This document shows, one piece after another, positions 1 to 6,746 of a stretch of DNA of 27,123 nucleotides. The position numbers and the translations under genes were made by a program. The notes under the pieces are model-generated. The model was not told the DNA's origin, ran no database searches, and was given only the letters and a program-made list of their open reading frames with translations. Source of the stretch: a virus; IMG/VR virus record IMGVR_UViG_3300043446_003391, positions 1-27,123 of that record; one strand, given 5' to 3'. The first letter of the stretch is position 1, and each line of letters opens with the position of its first letter.

Positions 1-315
1 CGTCTTTATTGCCTTCACAAAGGTCGATTCATTGAACACCGTGCCGGTGTTTTTGTCGAAATTGGTGTTACCAATCAGAGAACTACGAGCATCTTGCGTA
101 GCACCCATGTTGAAATAGAAATACTGCTTATTGAGGATCTTGGAAAGAGTTTGTGCAACCAAAGTCTTGCCACACCCAGTGGGTCCAACCATCAAAATGT
201 TCTTACCACAGATAGCGGATCGAACAAGGTACTTCCACTTGGTATCGGAGATGATCAAATCCTTGGGTTTAAGGGAAATAGACTCTTTAAGAAGTTGAGT
301 GATAGAAGTATTCAT
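1..315 (-). CDS. AAA+ ATPase, MoxR/CobS-like (N-terminal part, cut by window edge)
   Basis: The reading frame is open from an ATG at 315 to the left edge, so only the first 105 residues are visible. Residues 44-51 read GPTGCGKT, a textbook Walker A (P-loop), preceded by hydrophobic ILMV and followed by a helix, as in AAA+ ATPases. The segment [16 protein letters not shown] resembles the region after Walker A in MoxR/CobS-type ATPases, where the text usually ends in 'LIG'. Such proteins couple ATP hydrolysis to remodelling of a partner and occur in many large phages with unknown partners. The gene lies downstream of a terminator and has its own promoter-like sequence. Walker B and sensor motifs would lie outside the window, so the subfamily is inferred. 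Confidence 0.85.
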   Translation of the reverse strand, partial: MNTSITQLLKESISLKPKDLIISDTKWKYLVRSAICGKNILMVGPTGCGKTLVAQTLSKILNKQYFYFNMGATQDARSSLIGNTNFDKNTGTVFNESTFVKAIKT

Positions 316-337
316 TTTGTTTTTTTATTACTCTACC

Positions 338-366
338 ACTTTATATCAAATCCAAATCCATGTCAA
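338..366 (-). promoter_or_regulatory. Candidate sigma70-type promoter for the AAA+ ATPase gene
   Basis: On the minus strand a perfect -35 box TTGACA (366-361) is followed by TATAAA at 345-340 (15-nt spacer) or TAAAGT at 343-338 (17-nt spacer). It sits just after the terminator at 370-400 and 23-25 bases before the ATG at 315, where a new transcript would need to start. The spacing is not ideal with the better -10 box. Confidence 0.45.
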
Positions 367-369
367 CAA

Positions 370-400
370 AAAACCGCCAGTTTTTTGAACTGGCGGTTTT
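370..400 (-). terminator. Rho-independent terminator after the secreted Pro/Val/His-rich gene
   Basis: An 11-bp perfect stem (AAAACCGCCAG at 370-380 paired with CTGGCGGTTTT at 390-400) encloses a 9-nt loop. Read on the minus strand, the stem runs into a T-rich tract (TTTTTTG). It begins 18 bases after the stop of the upstream gene. The stem is nearly symmetrical, so it could also act on plus-strand transcripts. Confidence 0.9.
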
Positions 401-417
401 GACTAAATCAAGAATTG

Positions 418-720
418 TTATCGGTGATGATGATGAAAATGTCTATAAACAGGTCTGTAGTGTGTCGGATAGACAACCACTAAAGGTTGTGGAGGATAAT
501 AAACAACCGGAACTGGTTGGGAAACGACTACAGGATGAGAAACAACCACTGGTTGTGGTGATACGTACACTACTGGAGGAGGAGGTGCAACGCATACAGG
601 TTGAGTATAAACGACTGGATATCCAAATCCAACTGAAATTCCAAAGTTAATTCCGCCTGCGGTGACAGGCGCAATCGATAACAATCCTGCAACTATTGAT
701 GTAAATAATGTTTTTTTCAT
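418..720 (-). CDS. Small exported Pro/Val-rich protein with His-rich C-terminus
   Basis: A 100-residue protein with a typical signal peptide: MKK, then a hydrophobic core (LFTSIVAGLLSIAPV), then a likely signal peptidase site near VTA-GG (residue ~21). The mature part is a run of Pro/Val/Tyr units (PPPPVVYV, QPVVV, HPVVV, QPVPVVYY, QPLVVVY) and ends in HFHHHHR. Such PxPV-like low-complexity exported proteins are usual in bacterial envelopes and rare among phage replication genes. It may therefore be host-derived and act at the cell surface during infection. The His cluster could bind metal. No function can be assigned. There is no clear Shine-Dalgarno site before the ATG. Confidence 0.7.
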   Translation of the reverse strand: MKKTLFTSIVAGLLSIAPVTAGGINFGISVGFGYPVVYTQPVCVAPPPPVVYVSPQPVVVSHPVVVSQPVPVVYYPPQPLVVVYPTHYRPVYRHFHHHHR

Positions 721-774
721 AGGTTTTATCCAACAGTGAATGGACTGTAGAATACAATTCCAAATTCAATCGAT

Positions 775-1446
775 TCACTTAAATTTGACGGTCAAATCGT
801 CATCAGTTTGCTTTGGATACTTGTACTTGGCTTTTTCACCCTTCAAAGAGTGATCAGATTGTTTTTCAACCTTTTTGAGATTAACGTCTTGCATTGGTTG
901 ATCTGGTAGATCTTCCTTCTTTTCAACAGCATCAACCACCTTTTCATCGGTTTCTTGTGGTTTGTCTCCTTGATTCTTTTTCTTTTCTTTATCAACGCTG
1001 TTTTCTGCGGACTTGTTGTAAGCTGAATCTACGTAGTTGTCTTTTTCTACAGTGAGTGTTTCCTTGATGAACTTTACCACATCTTTATATGAAATACCGA
1101 TTTTCTTTGTTCTGTCAGAATTGTCTTTGTATGCAAGAACTTCAAAATTGTTATTCCAACGTGGACGAACGAAAATATGATGTGGTTCACATCCACACAA
1201 TTCAAAGTTTCCAGCGTCGTTTTTGGTGACGTTGTAACTCTTGTTAATCTTTTTTGCCTCCTTGTCAAGATCCTCACATATCTCAACACATGTCATTTCA
1301 AACTCTCTGTGACGTTCTTCTAAAACCTCGGAAATAACTCGCTTCAAAACAGATTTAACTTTTTCTTTTTCAGCGTTTTTTTGACGTTCAGCCAAAGCTG
1401 TTTGTAGTCCTTCTTTTACAAGTGTGCGTAGATCATCAAGTTTCAT
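775..1446 (-). CDS. Hypothetical protein with KE-rich C-terminal half
   Basis: A 223-residue protein not recognised as a named family. The N-terminus (MKLDDLRTLVKEGLQTALAER) is a short amphipathic helix resembling the leading helix seen on many phage proteins and on the 119-residue protein at 25515-25874. A helical Glu/Lys-rich stretch continues to about residue 70. Residues ~75-135 form a compact part with a CGCEPHH cluster and aromatic residues. From ~145 to the end it is charged and probably disordered (KEKKKN, EKKEDLPDQ, KYKYPKQ). Cys52 and Cys57 and the CGC cluster could bind metal, but this is only suggestive. It could be a minor virion or scaffold-type protein. It starts downstream of a terminator, so it probably has its own promoter. 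Confidence 0.7.
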   Translation of the reverse strand: MKLDDLRTLVKEGLQTALAERQKNAEKEKVKSVLKRVISEVLEERHREFEMTCVEICEDLDKEAKKINKSYNVTKNDAGNFELCGCEPHHIFVRPRWNNNFEVLAYKDNSDRTKKIGISYKDVVKFIKETLTVEKDNYVDSAYNKSAENSVDKEKKKNQGDKPQETDEKVVDAVEKKEDLPDQPMQDVNLKKVEKQSDHSLKGEKAKYKYPKQTDDDLTVKFK

Positions 1447-1488
1447 ATGGTATCAATAAATATATGTGGGTTGAATATAACAACAAAA

Positions 1489-1518
1489 AAAGAACACCCC
1501 GGTTAAAGGGTGTTCTTT
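1489..1518 (-). terminator. Rho-independent terminator after the Thr/Pro-repeat gene
   Basis: An 11-bp perfect stem (AAAGAACACCC at 1489-1499 with GGGTGTTCTTT at 1508-1518) has an 8-nt loop. On the minus strand it is followed directly by a run of T. It closes the unit containing nrdA, nrdB and the 68-residue protein and separates it from the 223-residue gene. Confidence 0.92.
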
Positions 1519-1536
1519 TAAGTTTAACTGTGTTTA

Positions 1537-1743
1537 TTACTTCTTAGGCGTACCAGTAGGCTTAGGAGTAGACGTTGGGGTCACCGTAGGCTTTGGAGTA
1601 CCAGTAGGCTTAGGAGTTGCGGTTGGTGTAACCGTAGGCTTAGGAGTTGCGGTTGGTGTAACCGTAGGCTTCGGAGTAGAAGTAGGCTTAGGCGTACTGG
1701 TAGGCTTCGGAGTTGCGGTTGGAGTTGGAGTTGGTGTTGGCAT
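1537..1743 (-). CDS. Thr/Pro-repeat low-complexity protein
   Basis: A 68-residue protein built almost only of Thr, Pro, Lys, Ala, Ser and Val in a six-residue period, (K)PTxTP, from start to stop ([19 protein letters not shown]...). It has no hydrophobic segment or signal peptide. A good ribosome binding site (AAAGGA, 7 nt before ATG) and a terminator just after the stop argue that it is translated. Repeats of this kind form extended, protease-resistant linkers in secreted or surface proteins, and could serve as a flexible spacer or an O-linked modification target. No function is claimed. It lies between nrdB and a terminator. Confidence 0.65.
   Translation of the reverse strand: MPTPTPTPTATPKPTSTPKPTSTPKPTVTPTATPKPTVTPTATPKPTGTPKPTVTPTSTPKPTGTPKK
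1604..1663 (-). repeat. Exact 30-bp tandem duplication within the Thr/Pro-repeat gene
   Basis: Bases 1604-1633 and 1634-1663 are identical 30-mers (both begin gtaggcttag and end gtgtaacc). They encode ten residues each and keep the frame. Imperfect 12- to 18-base versions of the same unit continue on both sides (about 1549-1740). The array can expand or contract by slippage without breaking the gene. Confidence 0.9.
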
Positions 1744-1782
1744 ATATTTTCCTTTGTTTTGTATTTCTAATATATATCACTT

Positions 1783-1800
1783 ACGTATTGAAAAATACGT
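1783..1800 (-). other. Small hairpin between nrdB and the Thr/Pro-repeat gene
   Basis: A perfect 7-bp stem (ACGTATT 1783-1789 with AATACGT 1794-1800) closes a 4-base loop, 15 bases after the nrdB stop. No T-tract follows on the minus strand. It is therefore more likely an RNA-processing or mRNA-end-stabilising hairpin than a terminator. Confidence 0.4.
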
Positions 1801-1814
1801 GTTGTGTTATTATT

Positions 1815-2879
1815 TTATAGTTTGAAATCCTCAAAAGTGGCATCCGAAATTGTACTATCGACGCCTTTAACATAGCTACTTAGTTCTGTTTCTTGAGGAG
1901 CAACTTGCAGTTTTTTACTGTCATAATAACTATCCAACCAACCTGCCAATGGATTAACTTTTGCATCTGGATATAACTTTTTGTACCCGAGACTTGTAAG
2001 TCTATTATTGGCAAGCCATTCGATATAGTGTTTTAGACTGTCAGATGTCAATCCGACCAAATTTCCTTTGCTAAACAGGTAATCTGCCCAATCTTTTTCA
2101 GCTTCAACAGCGATTCGATATGCTTCATAAACCTTCTCTTCGTTGTTTTTGATGATGTCCTGAAATCCCTCTTCCGGATTGTTCATCCAGTTTTTGAAGA
2201 TATTCTGGGTGATGGCAACATGTAAGTTTTCATCACGGCTGATAAACTTAATAATCTTAGAGTTGCCTTCCATCTTTCCACGATATCCAAAGTAGAAACT
2301 ACATGCAAAGCTGACATAGAATATCAGACCCTCCGTAATCTGTGTTGAAAGAATAGCGTCAAACAACTGTTGCTTTGGATCTTTGGATCCATCATACCCA
2401 AGTAGCTTATCATACTTTTCACTGATAGCTTTGGCTCTCTTAACAATCTCTTTATCTTCAAGGACGCTATCAAAGAACTTGGTAGCATCTGGATATACGT
2501 TGTTTAGAATGTATGTATAACTGTTACTATGAATTGTTTCAAAGAAACTCCATGTATTCATACAAATTTCCAATTCGGGATTTGTACAATACTTCATAAG
2601 TTCATGAATACTACGACTCAACATACTGTCGGTCATGGTTTGAAACTTCAAGTTACTGTCGAACACAAATCTCTCTTCATCGGATAGATTCTTGTAGTCC
2701 GAAATGTCTTTGACCAACGAAACCTCTTGTGGTCGCCAAAAGAAGTTCAATTGTTGATCATATAGATCGTAAAACTTTTGATACTTGATTTGGTCGTATC
2801 GTTGTAACGATAGATCGTCTCCAAAAAACATTGGATTTTTTAACTGATCGATGTTTGTTTTGTTTAATACGGTTTTCAT
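1815..2879 (-). CDS. nrdB: Class Ia ribonucleotide reductase, small (radical) subunit
   Basis: A 354-residue R2 subunit. It holds the diiron-tyrosyl radical used by NrdA to reduce ribonucleotides to deoxyribonucleotides in the cytoplasm. All expected ligands are visible: Asp84 (TMTDSML), Glu114 and His117 with the radical Tyr121 (ETIHSNSY), Glu183 (EGLIFY), and Glu217/His220 (RDENLH). This matches E. coli NrdB almost residue for residue. The C-terminal tail (FEDFKL) fits the peptide that docks into NrdA. I chose the ATG at 2879 because it follows an AAGGA site that overlaps the nrdA stop codon (G-TAA-AGGA), 7 bases downstream of nrdA. An upstream in-frame ATG at 2927 lies inside nrdA and would add 16 unrelated residues. 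The gene is co-transcribed with nrdA. Confidence 0.98.
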   Translation of the reverse strand: MKTVLNKTNIDQLKNPMFFGDDLSLQRYDQIKYQKFYDLYDQQLNFFWRPQEVSLVKDISDYKNLSDEERFVFDSNLKFQTMTDSMLSRSIHELMKYCTNPELEICMNTWSFFETIHSNSYTYILNNVYPDATKFFDSVLEDKEIVKRAKAISEKYDKLLGYDGSKDPKQQLFDAILSTQITEGLIFYVSFACSFYFGYRGKMEGNSKIIKFISRDENLHVAITQNIFKNWMNNPEEGFQDIIKNNEEKVYEAYRIAVEAEKDWADYLFSKGNLVGLTSDSLKHYIEWLANNRLTSLGYKKLYPDAKVNPLAGWLDSYYDSKKLQVAPQETELSSYVKGVDSTISDATFEDFKL

Positions 2880-2886
2880 AATTCCT

Positions 2887-5181
2887 TTACAAGGCGCAAG
2901 CACCACTTGCACATCCGGTTGGTTCATCTATCTTCTGCGTTGTAACCGTAGATTTTTCACTAGAATCCATAGCGGTTTGTTTATCTCCATCGTCAGTGTT
3001 GGCATAATACAGATTTTTCAATCCATACTTGTATGCCAATAGCATGTCCTTGATTACAATCTCTACAGGGACTTTATTTTTGTCATATCGTGACGGAATA
3101 TAGTATGTGTTTACACTGATACTCATATCGGTAAACTTTTGAATTGCTGCCGCTACCTTAAGATATCCTTCGTTATCTGGCATGTCAAATGCAAATGTAT
3201 AGTTCTCACTATATTTTTCAATGCCAGGTACTACTACAGGAAGAATGTTGCTCTTGCTTCCCTTGAAACTGATCAAACTGCGTGGAGGTTCAATACCATT
3301 GGTGCTGCTCTGAATAACACTGCTTGATTCCACAGGCATACATGCAGTCAACGTACTGTGTCTCATTCCATATTGTAGAATATCTTTTCTTAGACCCTCC
3401 CAGTCCATTTGTAATGGTTCGGTAACAAAGTCATCAACATCCTTTTTATAAGTGTCAATTGGCAAAATACCTTTGCTGAACTTGGTTCTGTCAAATTTCT
3501 CACACTTACCCACTTCTTTTGCCATTTCCATGCTGCTCTTGATCAAATAGTAGCTTTGCTTTTCCATCATCTTGGCAACCGCATTTGGTGCGTTTTTGTC
3601 CCAATACTTGTATCCCTCTCTAGCGAGATAAGCGGCCAAATTACTCACACCCACGCCCAAACTACGACGTTTCTTGGCAAAATTTTCAGCTGCTGGAACA
3701 AAGTAGTTCTGGTGTTCAATCAAAGAATCCAACATTCTAACAATGATATCACACACGTTTTCCATTTCGGTGTCGTCCTTGATCTCCATCCAATTGACGG
3801 CGGCCAATACGCAAACACCAATTTCTCCGTTCTTGTCATTGACATCATAAATTGGAATCAATGGATGATTCACTTCAAGACAAAGGTTACTGGTGTCTAC
3901 TTGATCCAACCAACTACCATGTTCATTGGCATGATCCACAAACATTGTGTAGATTCGACCAGTCTCAAGACGTTCTTTGGCCAAAAGTCCCATCAATTCA
4001 CGAGCAGAAACCTTCTTCTTGAACTTGATGTTTTTATTGGCTTCAGCCTTTTCATACAGTTCACGGAAATTAGGCAACCCGAAATTATTCCACAAGCTAG
4101 GACATTCATGATAACTAAACAATGTTACGTCCTTGTTTTGCAAAAACCGTTCAAAGATCAACTTGTCTAGTCCAATGCAATAGTCCAACTTACGAACACG
4201 GTTATCATCTGTACCAGCGTTGTTCTTCAATACCAAAATATCCATGATGTCGTAATGAAACCACGAAAAATTGACAGTGGCACTTCCACCACGAATACCG
4301 TTTTGATGACAGCTCTTTACAGTTGATTCAAATGACTTTGCAAATGGAATTGGACCGGTATGAAGAACTTCTCCATTACGAATAGGAGCGTTGGTAGCAC
4401 GCAAACGACTCAAATTTAGTCCGATACCATAACGACTTGCAGTAGCAAAACCTACAGCACTGTTGTTGTTAAAAATGCTACGAAGATCATCATCTACAGT
4501 GAACAGTGAACATGAAGCATAACTCTTCATAACAGATCGTACACCGGCCATGATTGGAGTCGGTAGATTGATCTTGTGTTTACTGAAGTAGTTATAAGCC
4601 TTCTTGACGTATTCAATTCGATTGTCACCGTAATTCTTGAAGAAAGTCATTGCAATTAGCATATAAGCGAATTGCGGAGTCTCATAGATCTCCTTGCTGC
4701 TACGGTTTTGAATCAAATATTTATCACACAACTGTTTGATTCCGGCATAAGCGAACTCAAAATCACGGTCATGCTTCAAATATTCATCCAACTTATCAAA
4801 GTCCTTCTTGGAATACCAATCCACAATGGCATCATCATATACCAACTTGTCAATATTGGTCTTGACAAGATCATACAACTTTGGAGGATTCTTTCCACCC
4901 CACACCTTTTTACGGAGTTGATAATTCAAAAGACGTGAAGCAACATATTGATAATTTGGTTTCTCAACGCTTATGAGATTTGCAGCAGCTTCAATCAACA
5001 TACTGTGTACATTTTCTGTGGTCATTCCGTCAAAGAATGACAAATGTGCGTTCATTGCGACTTCTTCAAAGCTAACACCCTTGATTCCTTCAGTGGCCCA
5101 TTGAAGGACTTTGTTGATTTTATCAGCGTTAAACTTTTCCTGTTTTCCGGTACGCTTCTTTATAAAGATTTCTTTGTTCAT
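2887..5181 (-). CDS. nrdA: Class Ia ribonucleotide reductase, large (catalytic) subunit
   Basis: A 764-residue R1 subunit, close to the E. coli length. Residues 1-90 form an ATP-cone (allosteric activity site). The active site is intact: Cys224 (ASCSLF) and Cys457 (GVCVLAA) form the redox pair, and Asn432, thiyl Cys434 and Glu436 appear in SNLCLEV. The loop ATNGIEPPR and the radical-transfer tyrosine pair (NLYYANT) are present. The tail CASGACAL carries the two cysteines that accept electrons from a thioredoxin or glutaredoxin. No such reductant is encoded in this window. It pairs with nrdB 7 bases downstream, supplying dNTPs for phage replication. No intein or intron interrupts it. There is no evident Shine-Dalgarno site before ATG 5181, and the leader carries a long inverted repeat. 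Confidence 0.98.
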   Translation of the reverse strand: MNKEIFIKKRTGKQEKFNADKINKVLQWATEGIKGVSFEEVAMNAHLSFFDGMTTENVHSMLIEAAANLISVEKPNYQYVASRLLNYQLRKKVWGGKNPPKLYDLVKTNIDKLVYDDAIVDWYSKKDFDKLDEYLKHDRDFEFAYAGIKQLCDKYLIQNRSSKEIYETPQFAYMLIAMTFFKNYGDNRIEYVKKAYNYFSKHKINLPTPIMAGVRSVMKSYASCSLFTVDDDLRSIFNNNSAVGFATASRYGIGLNLSRLRATNAPIRNGEVLHTGPIPFAKSFESTVKSCHQNGIRGGSATVNFSWFHYDIMDILVLKNNAGTDDNRVRKLDYCIGLDKLIFERFLQNKDVTLFSYHECPSLWNNFGLPNFRELYEKAEANKNIKFKKKVSARELMGLLAKERLETGRIYTMFVDHANEHGSWLDQVDTSNLCLEVNHPLIPIYDVNDKNGEIGVCVLAAVNWMEIKDDTEMENVCDIIVRMLDSLIEHQNYFVPAAENFAKKRRSLGVGVSNLAAYLAREGYKYWDKNAPNAVAKMMEKQSYYLIKSSMEMAKEVGKCEKFDRTKFSKGILPIDTYKKDVDDFVTEPLQMDWEGLRKDILQYGMRHSTLTACMPVESSSVIQSSTNGIEPPRSLISFKGSKSNILPVVVPGIEKYSENYTFAFDMPDNEGYLKVAAAIQKFTDMSISVNTYYIPSRYDKNKVPVEIVIKDMLLAYKYGLKNLYYANTDDGDKQTAMDSSEKSTVTTQKIDEPTGCASGACAL

Positions 5182-5228
5182 AGACTAAAAATTTGGTAAC
5201 ACATAACTATGGTGTTTATTGATCTGTT

Positions 5229-5278
5229 TATACAAAAAATGTTTGAAAATTTCATATATATTCAACGTTTTTTGTATA
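5229..5278 (-). promoter_or_regulatory. Long inverted repeat in the nrdA leader
   Basis: Perfect 11-bp arms (TATACAAAAAA at 5229-5239 and TTTTTTGTATA at 5268-5278) flank a 28-base AT-rich centre. The centre itself holds a shorter TTGAA/TTCAA pair. The element ends about 48 bases before the nrdA start. It could be a hairpin in the leader RNA or a binding site for a dimeric regulator. It does not match the NrdR-box sequence as I know it. Confidence 0.5.
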
Positions 5279-5280
5279 GT

Positions 5281-5299
5281 GACTGATATAGGATCAGTC
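5281..5299 (-). other. Hairpin across the helicase stop codon
   Basis: A perfect 7-bp stem (GACTGAT 5281-5287 with ATCAGTC 5293-5299) with a 5-base loop includes the helicase stop codon (5294-5296). Almost no T-tract follows, so it is a poor intrinsic terminator. It could mark an mRNA processing point between helicase and nrdA. Confidence 0.45.
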
Positions 5300-6688
5300 G
5301 CTGTCTGTGTCGCTAATATGAGCGTTCCATTTAGAAGCTAGTGCTTTTTTCACCATATTCTCGCTATCACCCATTTCATTTAGTATTGACATACCTTCTT
5401 TTGAGTTTTCTCCGTAGATTTGGATATCACCACATCCAGCGTTCATTCGGCTTGGGAATGTCAATCCGTCTGGTCCGAATCGGTTTTTAATAACATGGAA
5501 ACGTGCTGTATTGGCTGCCTTATCAGTGACCTTACGGCTGAGAGACATAACAAAGTCTGCCGTCATAATCTTACGATAACTGTCAGCAATACTGTTGGCC
5601 TGAATAATATCTTCATCCATAGCACTACGGTTGGATTGTGAAGCAGTCCAAACTGGAATTTGGAGTTCACCGGCGATACCACGTAGTTCTTCATAAATAC
5701 CACCAGCCTCATTATAACTGTTGCTGTTTCTCTCACTGTGAGACGGTCTGAGAATATCAGCATAATCAACAATGATCATGTCGATCTTGGTGCCAAGCAT
5801 TTGAACACGTTCAACGTGCAATTTCAAATGATGTGCAGATACCGTCTTGATAGGATAATACTTGATGATCAGTTTACCGGGAACCTTAGCAATCTTGTCA
5901 CGAACAACGTCAACATTGTTACGAATGTTTTGGAAATCAATTCCAGTAAAACATGCATCATAACGAAGACCCACATAGTTCTGGTTGAGTTCCAAAGTAT
6001 AATGAACCACGTTCTTACCTTGCTTCATCGCCTCTGCACCCAACTTACACAACACCCAACTCTTACCACTACCTGCACAAGCAGTTACAACACCAAGTTC
6101 ACCTGACGCAAGACCACCGTCCATGATTGTATCCAATTCATTCCAGTTTGTCTTGATGGTATTACGTGCCATAACACTCATACGGTCCTCAACTTCAATC
6201 ATATAGTCATGACCGATGTTTCGTTCCATACCTGCCTTCAAAGCAGAATCAACCACAGACTTGATACGTTCATATTGACCAGACTTAAGTAGATCGATAC
6301 TGTCAACAATAGCACTCTTCAGTTTTTGATTTTTACAAAACTCAAGATACTGTTCTTTGACAAACTTCAAATCGGTATCAGTGATCTTCTGATATACGTT
6401 ACGTAGTTGATCCTTTACAGATGTCTTCAACAGTTCGTTTTCAATGGTATCCAGCTTGATTCTGAATACATTCATTGTGGGCAAATCCTTGTATTCCATG
6501 AAGTACGCCAACGTTTCTTTTACGATCCATTGGTGTCCATCTGACTCAAATGAGTTGGGATCAATAATGTCAGACAACCGTTCCAAAAACGTTTTGTCGC
6601 TCAAGATACCCGAAATACATTTGATTTGAAATTCTGCCCCGTATTTCTTTAGATTATCAATAATTTGTGGTTGTTTAGTATTACTCAT
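5294..6688 (-). CDS. Replicative DNA helicase, DnaB/T4 gp41-like
   Basis: A 464-residue RecA-fold hexameric helicase that would unwind the phage fork ahead of the polymerase and work with a primase. Residues 1-110 look like the DnaB N-terminal helical domain, and the C-terminal half holds the motor. Walker A is at 203-210 (ACAGSGKS, with Ala in place of the usual first Gly). The H1a-type Glu follows in HYTLELNQ (Glu233), Walker B is IIVDYAD (Asp308), and a TASQSNRS segment matches the conserved Gln of motif H3. The tail is acidic (ISDTDSD), as in several phage helicases. The start has a good site (AAGGAAG, 7 nt from ATG). The neighbours (exonuclease upstream, nrdA downstream) support the replication role. 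Confidence 0.95.
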   Translation of the reverse strand: MSNTKQPQIIDNLKKYGAEFQIKCISGILSDKTFLERLSDIIDPNSFESDGHQWIVKETLAYFMEYKDLPTMNVFRIKLDTIENELLKTSVKDQLRNVYQKITDTDLKFVKEQYLEFCKNQKLKSAIVDSIDLLKSGQYERIKSVVDSALKAGMERNIGHDYMIEVEDRMSVMARNTIKTNWNELDTIMDGGLASGELGVVTACAGSGKSWVLCKLGAEAMKQGKNVVHYTLELNQNYVGLRYDACFTGIDFQNIRNNVDVVRDKIAKVPGKLIIKYYPIKTVSAHHLKLHVERVQMLGTKIDMIIVDYADILRPSHSERNSNSYNEAGGIYEELRGIAGELQIPVWTASQSNRSAMDEDIIQANSIADSYRKIMTADFVMSLSRKVTDKAANTARFHVIKNRFGPDGLTFPSRMNAGCGDIQIYGENSKEGMSILNEMGDSENMVKKALASKWNAHISDTDSD

Positions 6689-6704
6689 ATATTCACTTCC
6701 TTAG

Positions 6705-6731
6705 TATACACTACGCCCGTCGTAATGTATA
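6705..6731 (+). other. Hairpin between exonuclease and helicase genes
   Basis: TATACACTACG (6705-6715) pairs with CGTAATGTATA (6721-6731) in 10 of 11 positions around a 5-base loop. On the plus strand it is followed by agttttttt, the form of an intrinsic terminator, but no plus-strand gene reads into it. On the sense (minus) strand it sits just before the helicase ribosome binding site. It may block antisense transcription or shape the helicase leader. Confidence 0.45.
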
Positions 6732-6746
6732 GTTTTTTTGTTTCGG

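Noticed and set aside
1540-1743. A CRISPR-like or other noncoding repeat array
   Set aside because: The repeats are in frame, directly adjacent without spacers, and encode a Thr/Pro repeat with a ribosome binding site.
2880-2927. A longer NrdB starting at 2927
   Set aside because: The extra 16 residues overlap the end of nrdA in another frame and do not resemble NrdB. The ATG at 2879 has an AAGGA site at the correct distance.
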